This document shows, one piece after another, positions 36,279 to 45,082 of a DNA stretch of 58,725 bases. How positions within the stretch are numbered: the stretch's first letter is position 1; every line of letters begins with the position of its first letter. The translations under genes were made by a program, and so were the position numbers. Origin of the DNA: Clostridiaceae bacterium (lineage in GTDB: Bacteria > Bacillota > Clostridia > Peptostreptococcales > Tindalliaceae). Under the pieces are notes generated by a model, which had not been told where the DNA came from, made no database searches, and worked only from the letters and a program-made list of their open reading frames with translations. The stretch is from positions 1-58,725 of the forward strand of contig JAGXHW010000026.1 of NCBI GenBank assembly GCA_024635995.1. Reading direction: 5' to 3'.

Positions 36279-36559
36279 ATGAGTTTAAGATTCAGAATTG
36301 AAAAGAGAGATGCCTTTCGTATGGTATGATAGAATATACAGTACCAGCAGTTACTTGGGCCGTTTTTCCCTGCAACCGAACTGAAGTGTCAGATGTTGAA
36401 ATGCGTATTGTTAACGAATGGCAGCTGACTTCTGGTTATAAACTGCTTAACACTGGCTATGATACAGGGGAGATGAAATCGCAAGCGCCCGATATGGAAG
36501 TTCACGGGCAGGATGATGAGGCAGAGGTCTGGGTAGCCGTAAATAAAGACAAGCGTTAG
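36279..36559 (+). pseudogene. Decayed GyrI-like/AraC effector-binding domain gene
   Basis: An AAGGAG site precedes an ATG opening SLRFRIEKRDAFRMV, which stops at TGA-TAG. In a new frame the C-terminal half of the same domain continues (YTVPAVTWAVFPC, VNEWQLTSGY, PDMEVHGQDDEAEVWV). Alignment with the neighbouring copy shows that about 85 residues of the middle are gone. The fold bound small hydrophobic effectors. Confidence 0.8.
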
Positions 36560-36571
36560 AAAGGAGAAACT

Positions 36572-37227
36572 ATGAACTGGTTAGACGGCATTAATCAAGT
36601 AATTGAATACATTGAAAAACACCTGGAAGATGAGATCGATTATGATAAAATTTCAGAGCTATTCATGGCGTCGCCCCTAGTGATGTTAAAAAAGAAAGAG
36701 TCATGGTTAAGGCATTTCCACCACTGCACTTTGAACTAACCATTAAAGGAGCTAAAACGCTGGATTATCGTCTTGAAAGAAGAAAAGCCTTTCGAATTGT
36801 AGGCATGAGACTGAGAACCACCCTGGAAAATGGTGAGTGTTATAACAAAATTCCAGCATTTTGGAGGACATTAGTACAGGCTGGTCGCCAAGAGGATATG
36901 ATTGCACTCATGAACCAAGAACCAAAAGGTCTTTTGGGTGTCAGTCATTATTCCGCCGATTTCAGCACGGGTATTCTGGACTATTATGTTGCCTGTTCTA
37001 CTGATCAACCCACCCCTGATGGAATGGAGGAATTCATCGTTCCAGAATCAACCTGGGCCATCTTCCCTTGCTTGGAAAAAGGGGCTGATGCCATCCAGAA
37101 ACTTGAACATCGTATTGTCATGGAGTGGATGCCAACCAGCGGGTATGAATTTGCAAAAGCACCGGACATAGAAGTGTATGCTTCACTTGAGGAAGCAGAT
37201 ATTTGGATTCCGGTAAAAAAGATATGA
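36572..37227 (+). pseudogene. AraC-family regulator with deleted HTH, GyrI-like domain intact
   Basis: The 5' end is a normal AraC/SoxS-type start (MNWLDGINQVIEYIEKHLED, behind AAGGAG). After about 31 codons the frame skips nearly the whole double HTH and enters sequence that, one frame over, reads HGVAPSDVKKERV, the usual end of the HTH. The original frame ends at 36739. From 36703 an uninterrupted 174-residue GyrI-like effector-binding domain remains open (LERRKAFRIVGMRL, ESTWAIFPC, IVMEWMPTSGYEF). Without DNA binding it is a broken regulator, though the sensor domain could still be translated. Confidence 0.82.
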
Positions 37228-37291
37228 GCACTTCCTGGGATTGGAGCAAAGTATTAAGGTGATCATCCCAACATATTTAGCCGGAAGATTC

Positions 37292-40200
37292 CTATGACGG
37301 ATTTATCAATTCTGCCCTCACCAATAGCTTTCTAATGGAAACCAGTGCCTCTGAATAGGTTAATGACTCTTTCAGTGCCATCAATCCATTACCTCTGCCC
37401 ACAAATATTTCTGCCTGAAGTACCTGTTGAACACCCTCACGTGCCCATTCAGACACCTCCTGACCGTCTCTGAACATCTTCATGTTGCCAACTTCTTCTT
37501 CAAGTTGAACCAAGTTCATCGCACGGCTATACAGGGCCATGGCTTCTTCCCTGGTTATGTTACGGTCTGGTTTGAAGGTGCCATCCGGGTACCCATTAAT
37601 CAGACCCCATTGACTGGCAAGGATGATTCCTTTTCTTTCTGGATGATTCGCCGCAACGTCTTCAAATAAGCCGGCTGTTTCCAATGTATCAATCTTTTCT
37701 CCGAACAGCCCCAACGCCTTGACCATGTAAGTTGCCAGTTCTCCTCTGCTGATTGCCATATCAGGTTCATAGTGATCTGTCTCCAACAGCAGCCTGGCTG
37801 ACATTTCATTGACCACTCTTTCAGACCAATGGCCTTCCACGGCATCAACTTCCACAGGATTCCAAACCACACCATACACAGAGTTTGAGAGAGAATGGAT
37901 ACTTGCGTACCACACATCACCATTTTCAAACACCGTAGTGGGAACATGACTCACCATTCCGTCTCCATGAAACACGACGCCCGTTGTTATTTGATTCGGG
38001 TCCAGATCACCGGGCATCTGGAATATTCGGTCAACGTAGTTGCTGAAACGGGTAATATTCACTTCTGTTATTTCTCCTTGGCCATCTGTTCTTCGAGCCG
38101 TGATATTAAACCGAACCGCTTCTGTTACCAGTTGGCGCCCCGCTGCTTCCAAGTTTTTTAACGCCTGGAAAATTTCCCCATCATCCACTTTGCTAATACT
38201 GATTTCAATTTCCACGGATGACAGTTCTGCTTCATCAATCTCCATTAGATCCATGACCTGGTCAATTCCCAAGTCCATGGCTTTTAAACGATATTCCACG
38301 TCTTCAACCTTGACGGAAACTTCAAAATTCTTTTCTTCCAGTTTTTTAGCCACATCTCCTGCAAACCGAACTTTCGCAGCATCCCCTGAGTTCCCCACCT
38401 GCATGATAACTTCGTTCAAGCCCTGTTGATCTCTGCTCACGTTCTCAATATGTTCAAGCATCTGCAACGAATCAATGACCAATAGAACCACCCGCTGTCC
38501 ATCAAGATCGATAACAGTTTCGTTGCCTGCACAGAACCCTTCTCCGTTTATGATGACTTCAACGCAGCTGATTTCCGATTCCGGTTCGGGTTCAGGTTCG
38601 AGGTCCTGATCCGGTTCTGACTCTGGTTCTGGTTCTGGCGAGGGAGTACCTGTGTCATTACCTTCCTGATCGCTGCCGGATGAAACAGAATGCCAGCGGG
38701 CATGCAGGGTGACATCTTCTCTCACTGGATCTGTTATAAAATCCCATGGTTGGGTGAAACCGCTGTCCTGGTACCACCCTTGAAACGAATACCCAGTTCG
38801 ACTGGGATTAGCCGGTTCTGTGGCATACCCACCATACGTGACCGACTGGTCAGTAACAGCGCTGCCGCCGTTGCTGTTAAATGAAACCCTGTGGATGGAT
38901 AAGTTAACGGTCACTTCTGCCGTCAGGGGTGTATCGCTAATGCCCAGCCTGCTTTCATGCAGGGACAAGGTACCGGTTCCTTCCTTTTCCAAATTTCCGC
39001 TGATTTCCACCATCACTGTCGTTTCGCCTGTTGTGACCACCCGGTCAACGACCAGGTCCTCGAAGACACCGCCGAGGCTTATATCTCCTGTCTCATTGTA
39101 AACGTATGATGTGACTGTATCGTTATAAACCTCTAATGTGAATGTCTCATTAAAAACAACATTTCCCATCACTTTGCTGGGCGTTGTTGTCATCCAAATT
39201 TCGCTTACATCTGCCCATTTTGCATAAAGCGTCACGTCATCCAACACGTTGTCTGTTGAGAAATGCCATTGGTTCGTCAGCGCTTCTTCTTTGTACCAGC
39301 CTAAAAAGATATAACCTTCTCTGGCAGGTTCCGCCGGCGCCGAGATAACGGCTCCATAGCGAATGCCTGTTGCCGAATCAACGGTTGAACCCTCGTTGCT
39401 GTCAAAGGTGACATTATGCAGTATTCTGTCATAATAGAGTTTTAAGACCAAGGAGCCGTCTGCAGAGATCGTTCCGCTTTCAACATAGTCCCCATGCTCA
39501 GTGTTTTCGGTAAATCCAGTATAGGATTTCGCCTCTGCAGTAACGGTTGTATCTGTGGTGCCCGACAAGTTGTCTGTGTCAGAAAGGGTATAAGTATCCC
39601 CTGTCACATTCTGTTGGTAGTGGGCCACCTGGTATATAGTGTCTGTGTTCAATGTCCATCTTGCCCACAATTCTATATTGTCGGTGCTGCCATTTTCTAT
39701 TTGTGTGATCTCTGTGCCACCAGACGCAGCGTCAAACCAGCCAGCAAACGTATACCCTTCTTTCGTGGCCGAATCCAGTGTTACTGTTTCTGTTTCGATT
39801 GTGTAGTCAGCTGGATTACTCTCATGGTTTGTGCCACCATTCAGATTATACGTTATGTCATAAGAAATGGCGTCCCATTGAGCAAATAAAGTGATTACTT
39901 CCGAAGGTCTTCCCAACTCATTTCCTACTTCATAATATGTTCCACTTCCATTGGATTCAGTGTTCCAGCCAGCAAACATGTAGTCTGTTTTTTCTAACCC
40001 TCCTGTATTGCCAAGAACTGTAACCTGTACTCCTTCTTCATAAACACTGCTGTCTATTGGAACTTCACCACCAGTATTTCCGTTTCCATCATAAGTTACT
40101 ATGTCCCGGATGTATGCTTCTTCTCCAAATAGTTGCGTTGTTTGTAAATTTGCAATTTCGGTTTCAGTTAAAACCCGGTTCCATATAGCCGCTTCATCGA

Positions 40201-42037
40201 TGTAACCTTCCCAGTATCTACCATTATGATCCCTGTATGATCCAACCACAAGGCCTTCCAAATCTAGTGTTATTTCTTCAGTCATTTCTCCACCAGCTTG
40301 TCCGTTGATATAGGCTGTATGGTTTTTGCTCCCAGCATCGTAGGTAACAATGATATTGTGCCATTTACCAGGGCTGGCTCCGTAGCCTTCAGCTCCGTTG
40401 TCTATAAAAAAGCTCCCGCCATACGTAAATACCTGGCCTTTAGCTATACTACCATCCGTCCGGAGACCATAAGAAAGTGGATGACTTACATTTGTTTCCA
40501 CCACAAAATAACGGTCACCTACAATTTCATCTTTCAAATAATACCAAGCCATATAGGTAAAGCTGTTGCCGGTTTCCAATATCTTGCGATACGGGTTTGC
40601 TGTTAATAGATACTGCTCATCAGACCGTTGAAAACTGACAGCATTCCTGCCGGCAAATTGTCCCTGTTCCGGAGAGCTTCCGTTTCCATCACCAATAAAG
40701 TAATAGTCTTGCCCGCCAATGTCCGCAGAAAAATCATCATCAAAGGACCAATAGGCCAACAGACTTGCATCGATACCATCTGTGGCGGCTACATAATACC
40801 TCATTCCCTGCCAGGCAAGGGATGGATACCCTCCATTGGCGGGATTAGTGTCCGTTTCATCGATGCGCCAAACATTGGGAAACTGCCAACCGTCACCAGA
40901 GAAAACACTTTCTTTCTGCATATCAGCTGTTGTTTTACCTGTACCACCGGCGCTGGTATTTATCACTGAACTATCAGTATCCCAAAAGGAATTGGTTATG
41001 TTTGAATGTGTGGTGTCCGCATTGTAACCCACCAAGCCGCCTGTTTCACCCCCGTCAGTGCTCACTGTTCCCATTGCATAAGAGCGATTGATGTGCGAGT
41101 CAACACTTCTTACGCGACCGACGAGACCACCTACACCCGGAGTACCGGTATTCACTCCCGCACTTACGTTGCCTGTCGCATAACAGTCTTCGATTAGAGG
41201 CAAATCTGCTAAACCTCTACCGTTATCCATTGTCCCCACAAGTCCACCGACAGACCCTTGATTAATGGAGGTGGTTGACACATTTCCTGATGCGTAGGAA
41301 GCAGTGATTTTTGATGAGCGCACAAAACCAACCAACCCACCAATCGTTCTTCCGGGCCCTGTTACATCTCCCTGGGCAGAACACTGGTGTATGGTACCCC
41401 CCAACATGGTTCCCACCAATCCGCCGGCCTCCGTCCATTCATTATCTAAATCTTTTGTAGCTGTTACCGTCACATCTGTATGTACGTTCTCAATGATGCT
41501 GTTATCCCCAGAAAGATGTCCGACCAGTCCGCCTACTTCTTTCATTCCCGTTACCACTCCATGAATGGTTAGATTTTTAATTGTGGCGTTTTCTGCTCGC
41601 CCAAATAACCCGATGCTGTTTTCACCAGGTTGGTTGATCGATATGTTGTGGATGGAATACCCTTGACCGTCATAAGAACCCGTGAATGGGTCAACCCTAT
41701 TCCCAATTGGAAGTGCTGGTCCCGACAATGCATCAATATCAGCCGTTTGCTTAAAATGGCTGTTCCAAAATGCTGCGTTTTCACTATTCGATAATGCCAG
41801 TAAATCGTTCAAATTTGAGATTAAATACGGGTCTTCACTTGCTCCGGTTCCACCACTAAACCCCTCAGCTGCAAAGGAATGCTGTATCCAACTGAACCCC
41901 ACATTTTCTTCTCCCGGATCAGAGTTAACTGACATAAACAATCCAACCGCAAAAGGCAATAAGATAATAACGAAAACACTTGACAGGACTCTACTCATTC
42001 TCTTTGATCGCATATACTTCAAATAACCACCTTTCAT
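37292..42037 (-). CDS. Giant surface protein: GLUG, LamG-like, InlB-type repeats, SLH anchor
   Basis: A 1581-residue exported protein. The order is a signal peptide (about 13-36), GLUG motifs (about 145-340, repeated GGLVG units) and a LamG/concanavalin-like domain (about 425-640; AYWSFDDD, YIDEAAIWNRVLTETEI). Listeria-Bacteroides/InlB B-type repeats follow (about 645-1120; GYxFxGWY units). A Pro-Glu linker comes next, and three SLH domains end it (about 1400-1575; GYPDGTFKPDRNITREEA). It anchors to secondary wall polymer and probably mediates adhesion or glycan binding. ATG at 42037 has no clear site; TTG at 42022 follows AGGTGG and may be the true start. Confidence 0.9.
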   Translation of the reverse strand: MKGGYLKYMRSKRMSRVLSSVFVIILLPFAVGLFMSVNSDPGEENVGFSWIQHSFAAEGFSGGTGASEDPYLISNLNDLLALSNSENAAFWNSHFKQTADIDALSGPALPIGNRVDPFTGSYDGQGYSIHNISINQPGENSIGLFGRAENATIKNLTIHGVVTGMKEVGGLVGHLSGDNSIIENVHTDVTVTATKDLDNEWTEAGGLVGTMLGGTIHQCSAQGDVTGPGRTIGGLVGFVRSSKITASYASGNVSTTSINQGSVGGLVGTMDNGRGLADLPLIEDCYATGNVSAGVNTGTPGVGGLVGRVRSVDSHINRSYAMGTVSTDGGETGGLVGYNADTTHSNITNSFWDTDSSVINTSAGGTGKTTADMQKESVFSGDGWQFPNVWRIDETDTNPANGGYPSLAWQGMRYYVAATDGIDASLLAYWSFDDDFSADIGGQDYYFIGDGNGSSPEQGQFAGRNAVSFQRSDEQYLLTANPYRKILETGNSFTYMAWYYLKDEIVGDRYFVVETNVSHPLSYGLRTDGSIAKGQVFTYGGSFFIDNGAEGYGASPGKWHNIIVTYDAGSKNHTAYINGQAGGEMTEEITLDLEGLVVGSYRDHNGRYWEGYIDEAAIWNRVLTETEIANLQTTQLFGEEAYIRDIVTYDGNGNTGGEVPIDSSVYEEGVQVTVLGNTGGLEKTDYMFAGWNTESNGSGTYYEVGNELGRPSEVITLFAQWDAISYDITYNLNGGTNHESNPADYTIETETVTLDSATKEGYTFAGWFDAASGGTEITQIENGSTDNIELWARWTLNTDTIYQVAHYQQNVTGDTYTLSDTDNLSGTTDTTVTAEAKSYTGFTENTEHGDYVESGTISADGSLVLKLYYDRILHNVTFDSNEGSTVDSATGIRYGAVISAPAEPAREGYIFLGWYKEEALTNQWHFSTDNVLDDVTLYAKWADVSEIWMTTTPSKVMGNVVFNETFTLEVYNDTVTSYVYNETGDISLGGVFEDLVVDRVVTTGETTVMVEISGNLEKEGTGTLSLHESRLGISDTPLTAEVTVNLSIHRVSFNSNGGSAVTDQSVTYGGYATEPANPSRTGYSFQGWYQDSGFTQPWDFITDPVREDVTLHARWHSVSSGSDQEGNDTGTPSPEPEPESEPDQDLEPEPEPESEISCVEVIINGEGFCAGNETVIDLDGQRVVLLVIDSLQMLEHIENVSRDQQGLNEVIMQVGNSGDAAKVRFAGDVAKKLEEKNFEVSVKVEDVEYRLKAMDLGIDQVMDLMEIDEAELSSVEIEISISKVDDGEIFQALKNLEAAGRQLVTEAVRFNITARRTDGQGEITEVNITRFSNYVDRIFQMPGDLDPNQITTGVVFHGDGMVSHVPTTVFENGDVWYASIHSLSNSVYGVVWNPVEVDAVEGHWSERVVNEMSARLLLETDHYEPDMAISRGELATYMVKALGLFGEKIDTLETAGLFEDVAANHPERKGIILASQWGLINGYPDGTFKPDRNITREEAMALYSRAMNLVQLEEEVGNMKMFRDGQEVSEWAREGVQQVLQAEIFVGRGNGLMALKESLTYSEALVSIRKLLVRAELINPS

Positions 42038-42198
42038 TGCTCAAAACAGAGGCATCAAATCTGTTCTACTTAGCTAGTATTGTAATCTTATCTTTTCATT
42101 CTACAGGATCAACCCAAAATACTCAACACATACGTTATAAATATTCAGAAATTTCAAGAACCCCATTAGATCATTAATAGAGTTCCGTTTAACACAGA

Positions 42199-42235
42199 CA
42201 AACCCCAAATTCCACTTGTGCGGATCTGGGGTTTG
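42199..42235 (-). terminator. Hairpin downstream of the toxin-antitoxin operon
   Basis: A 9-bp stem (CAAACCCCA/TGGGGTTTG) sits directly after the toxin stop; the following T-tract is weak. Confidence 0.5.
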
Positions 42236-42238
42236 TAA

Positions 42239-42538
42239 TTACTGTTTATCTGCGTAATTCTTAAGTTCTTCATAATAATTTTCGCTCGTACCGATTAAAA
42301 CAATAATCAATAATTTATATTCTGTTTCATCGATAACATACGCTATTTCATAGTTTATTCCCTCATACGAAACATCGTACCCTAAGCAACCATCGAGATC
42401 CCCTTTTTTTGCAGTTCCTATACTGGGATCCATCCGAATTTCTTTAATGGCATCCATAAAAGCCATTTTCAACTTCTTATCATTCAATTTCTTGATGTAC
42501 CCCTCAGCTTGTGGTGATACTTTATAATCATACATCAT
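42239..42538 (-). CDS. RelE/ParE-superfamily toxin
   Basis: A 99-residue protein with the fold pattern of RelE toxins (early YKVSPQAEGYIKKLNDKKLK helix pair, then a strand-rich end with YEIAYVIDETEYKLLIIVLIGTSENYYEEL). RelE toxins usually cleave mRNA on the ribosome; catalytic residues vary and cannot be confirmed here. The start at 42538 has GGAG six bases upstream, inside the antitoxin's end, giving an 11-bp overlap. It forms an operon with the AbrB-type antitoxin. Confidence 0.82.
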   Translation of the reverse strand: MMYDYKVSPQAEGYIKKLNDKKLKMAFMDAIKEIRMDPSIGTAKKGDLDGCLGYDVSYEGINYEIAYVIDETEYKLLIIVLIGTSENYYEELKNYADKQ

Positions 42539-42926
42539 GGATTTCTCCAAAAAGATCATTGTCTATTTCTTCAGATGTTCGAGTGTCTTTCTTTGCTCTT
42601 TTAATCATATCTTCAACCAAGGCTTTTCCACCTAACCTGAAAGCTTCTTGTCTCTTGCGAAACTCAGTAAGCATATCGTTCCGATGGATAGATGACTCTT
42701 CAACAATCGATTGTAAAATCAAATCAGAGAAATCATCAAACTCATTCTCAACGGGCGGAGTGATAGGCTTTATAACCAGAGCATCACCCTCCATTACCAT
42801 TTCAACATCCTTTACAATGTTTAACCGGTCATAAAACTCTTTCGGAATTGTTAATTGACGTTTTGAAGAAACTTTTCCTAATCGTTTTTCCATGGGAGTA
42901 GAATCATTAGTACGTTCAACGACCAT
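42528..42926 (-). CDS. AbrB/MazE-type antitoxin
   Basis: A 132-residue protein. Residues 14-58 are a swapped-hairpin AbrB domain (GKVSSKRQLTIPKEFYDRLNI). The remainder is acidic and helical and probably wraps the toxin. AGGAG lies ten bases before the ATG. AbrB-type antitoxins with RelE-superfamily toxins recall PrlF-YhaV rather than the more common MazE-MazF or VapBC. It likely represses its own promoter, where a 10-base palindrome overlaps the -10 box. Confidence 0.82.
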   Translation of the reverse strand: MVVERTNDSTPMEKRLGKVSSKRQLTIPKEFYDRLNIVKDVEMVMEGDALVIKPITPPVENEFDDFSDLILQSIVEESSIHRNDMLTEFRKRQEAFRLGGKALVEDMIKRAKKDTRTSEEIDNDLFGEIHDV

Positions 42927-42970
42927 ATATATCTCACTCCTTTTTCTCTATATTTTTCCTTACTCTTCCT

Positions 42971-43005
42971 TACTTAAGTATATCAACGTTTATAATGTAA
43001 GTCAA
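42971..43005 (-). promoter_or_regulatory. Promoter and candidate operator of the toxin-antitoxin operon
   Basis: On the minus strand TTGACT (43005-43000) and TATACT (42982-42977) are 17 bases apart. The palindrome TACTTAAGTA (42971-42980) overlaps the -10 box and fits antitoxin autorepression. Confidence 0.65.
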
Positions 43006-43173
43006 ACAATTACCATGCTCAATAAATGCCATACTCTTTCAGCAATTGTTCTCTCACCGAAATTTTTCCAATGATGTTTTTAATTTACCGTGGACGGGTA
43101 TTGTAATTATTAAGGGATTATACCAACTATTAATTTAGATAATCCTAAATTTATCATTGGAAGGAGTGATATA

Positions 43174-43515
43174 ATGGCAAAGGAAAATGTTGAAAGGATC
43201 ACACGCGACACATTTGCCAGTTTAATTGAAAAGGCAACCCCGGTTCAAATTGTCGACATTCGAAATGATAAGGACTATGGAAACAGTGATAAAAAAATCC
43301 CTGGGGCCATTCGTGCCACATTCGATACGCTTGATGATGTGATGAGAAAGCTTAACAAAGACATTGAAGTTGTCACCTATTGTACATGAGCGGAGGAAGC
43401 CTCCAGCAGCGGTGCTGCTGAAAAAATGCTTGATGAGGGCTTTACAAAAGTCAGAGCTTTAAAGGGAGGCTTTGATACCTGGGAAGAAAAAGGCTACCCC
43501 GTGGAAAAGAAATAA
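43174..43515 (+). CDS. Rhodanese-domain protein, probable selenoprotein (in-frame TGA)
   Basis: Read through the TGA at 43387-43389, this frame encodes a complete 113-residue rhodanese. The part before the TGA carries VQIVDIRNDKDYG and VVTYCT; the part after it carries AEEASSSGAAEKMLDEGFTK, ALKGGFDTWEEKGYPVE and a TAA stop. Relatives have Cys-Thr/Ser-Cys at this loop, so position 72 is Sec in place of the second Cys. No other lesion is seen. A 7-bp hairpin with a GGT loop (43404-43420) follows 14 bases after the TGA, fitting a bacterial SECIS. AAGGAG precedes the ATG. Sulfur or selenium transfer or redox chemistry is likely. The alternative is a single-nonsense pseudogene. Confidence 0.72.
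43390..43420 (+). promoter_or_regulatory. SECIS-like stem-loops after the in-frame TGA
   Basis: GGAGG-AAG-CCTCC (43392-43404) and CAGCAGC-GGT-GCTGCTG (43404-43420) follow the TGA directly. The second has the size, position and G/U-containing loop expected for SelB recognition. Confidence 0.55.
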
Positions 43516-43562
43516 GCTGACGTTAATGTCAGGCAAGGCGACAAGACAAATCATACGAAGAT

Positions 43563-43614
43563 AAAAAAGAAGACAGGGACCTTTCTGTTTATGATATAAC
43601 AGACCGGTCCCTGT
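43563..43614 (-). terminator. Terminator of the 43.6-kb MFS gene
   Basis: A two-part hairpin (ACAGGGACC/GGTCCCTGT outside, CTGTT/AACAG inside) begins next to the MFS stop and runs on the minus strand into a T-rich tract. Confidence 0.8.
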
Positions 43615-43616
43615 TC

Positions 43617-44774
43617 CTATCCAACCCTTTTTACTGGCTGGTATTTCATGAGAAAGTAGAGACCTAGCGCCCCCATCAACAGAAAGAGCACCCCCAGCCC
43701 GCCAAAGGTGAAGGACACATGGATCGTGCCAAGAGCACCCAATAGCGGTGGCAGCACTGCCTGGGATAAAGACCAAAACAAACCGATAAAAGCCATGGCG
43801 GTGGCCATCTGGCTTTTGGGCGTAACCTCTCCCACAAAAACCAGGGCAACTGTTTGCAGCGCTCCGCTGGAAAAACCAATGAGACAAATAAAGAGCACCT
43901 GTAGGCCAAAATTACTGGTCAGGGGAATGAGAAAAAACCCAACCCCCCCCATTAAAATGCTGCCGATGAACATCCATTTGAAGGAAATCTTTTCCAGGTA
44001 AATGCCGCCTAGAAACCCGCCCGGTGCCGAAGACAGGGCGCGCAAGCCCACCAACAGCCCCACCAAAGTGGAGGAAAAACCCAATTGGTTCTGCATGTAA
44101 ATAGGGTAAAAGGAACTGACCAAAGCCCAAGAAGTGGCCCCGCAAAAGGTGGAAATGCCGGCAAAATACAGAGGTTTTTCCTTGATTACCACCAGTATGG
44201 TTTCCAGAAAACCCAGGCTTTGTTCCGTGCTCTCCGCTTTAACCGGCCGGGGCAGGGTGAGGGTCATGAGCATTAACACCACCGACACTCCCAGCAGCAC
44301 ATAGAAAGATTTCTCCGGCCCCACCAGGTCTTTGCTATAGCCTCCGGCCAATGGCCCCACAACCCCAGCCACCCCGGTCAATAAATTAAACATACCCATG
44401 CGGTACCCCAAAGTACGGTGGCTCATTGACACCACATAGGCCTGAGCAGAGGGCCAGAACAAGGTTGAAGAAACACCTGAAAACAACTGAATGATAATGA
44501 AAAAAGGCAGTAAGGGTTTGGCAAAAAAGAAGACAATGGATAAAAGGAATGTGGCGCTGCTCAGCTTTGTGGCATTGCGCTCACCGATGCGGTCGATGTA
44601 GGCTCCCATGGGCAACCGAAAGAGTACCTGAAACACAGCAGAGACCGACACCAGGGCGCCAATGAGCACCGGATTGAACACCAGATAGTCCAAATATAAG
44701 GGAAACAAAAATATGTACATCGATAAGGCTAGATTGTATAGCACCACCACAGCGTAGATGGATTTAACACTCAT
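43617..44774 (-). CDS. Major facilitator superfamily transporter
   Basis: A 385-residue 12-span MFS protein. Motif A is seen as MGAYIDRIGERNATK (about 56-70) and the TM5 region as GVAGVVGPLAGGYSKD, like drug/efflux or nucleoside-type MFS members. GGAGG lies ten bases before the ATG. Its upstream region has a promoter, a leader terminator and a 29-base element repeated ahead of the amidohydrolase gene, so the two are probably co-regulated. Transport of that enzyme's substrate is an inference. Confidence 0.88.
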   Translation of the reverse strand: MSVKSIYAVVVLYNLALSMYIFLFPLYLDYLVFNPVLIGALVSVSAVFQVLFRLPMGAYIDRIGERNATKLSSATFLLSIVFFFAKPLLPFFIIIQLFSGVSSTLFWPSAQAYVVSMSHRTLGYRMGMFNLLTGVAGVVGPLAGGYSKDLVGPEKSFYVLLGVSVVLMLMTLTLPRPVKAESTEQSLGFLETILVVIKEKPLYFAGISTFCGATSWALVSSFYPIYMQNQLGFSSTLVGLLVGLRALSSAPGGFLGGIYLEKISFKWMFIGSILMGGVGFFLIPLTSNFGLQVLFICLIGFSSGALQTVALVFVGEVTPKSQMATAMAFIGLFWSLSQAVLPPLLGALGTIHVSFTFGGLGVLFLLMGALGLYFLMKYQPVKRVG

Positions 44775-44846
44775 TTTTACGATTCCTCCGTTTAGTCATT
44801 CCTTGATTGTTTTGTCCGACAGCGCACCTGGTCAGGTTTCAACCTT

Positions 44847-44879
44847 AAAAAGCAAACCTGTTTCGAGATCAAACAGGTT
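44847..44879 (-). terminator. Leader terminator/attenuator of the 43.6-kb MFS gene
   Basis: A 9-bp stem (AACCTGTTT/AAACAGGTT, 7-base loop) with a following T5 run on the minus strand lies between the promoter at 44899-44927 and the gene start at 44774. A matching hairpin occupies the same place in the helicase-fragment leader. Confidence 0.7.
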
Positions 44880-44897
44880 GTCAAACAATATAATAAC

Positions 44898-44999
44898 CAT
44901 TGTACACGACTTTAACAGAACATTGAAGTGTCTTTTTGTTTGAAGCCTTACAAGGGTAATTTTTTTCACTATTTTACCCACGTTTTGTTTGCATAGGTA
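44898..44999. repeat. Promoter-containing repeat, copy A
   Basis: On the minus strand it contains TTCAAT (44927-44922), 17 bases, then TACAAT (44904-44899), a promoter for the MFS gene. About 47 bases (44898-44945) are shared with copy C at 49302-49348. Its other part (44971-44999) is a 29-base direct repeat with one mismatch of 46619-46647. The rest of 44775-45082 shows no gene. Confidence 0.7.
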
Positions 45000-45082
45000 A
45001 AATTGCATAATGAAAATTCAGCAAGGTTACCCCGGGGATGCATTGCTTGACGAGAAAGCAACAACCCAATCAAAGAACAAAC

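Noticed and set aside
38577-38640. Pro-Glu repeats in the SLH protein as a CRISPR-like or satellite array
   Set aside because: They are in-frame linker codons of a surface protein with irregular units, and there are no spacers.
43174-43389. Reading the rhodanese as a 71-residue truncated protein or simple pseudogene
   Set aside because: Homology continues in frame past the TGA to a normal C-terminus, the TGA replaces a functional Cys position, and a suitable hairpin follows. The pseudogene reading is kept only as the alternative.
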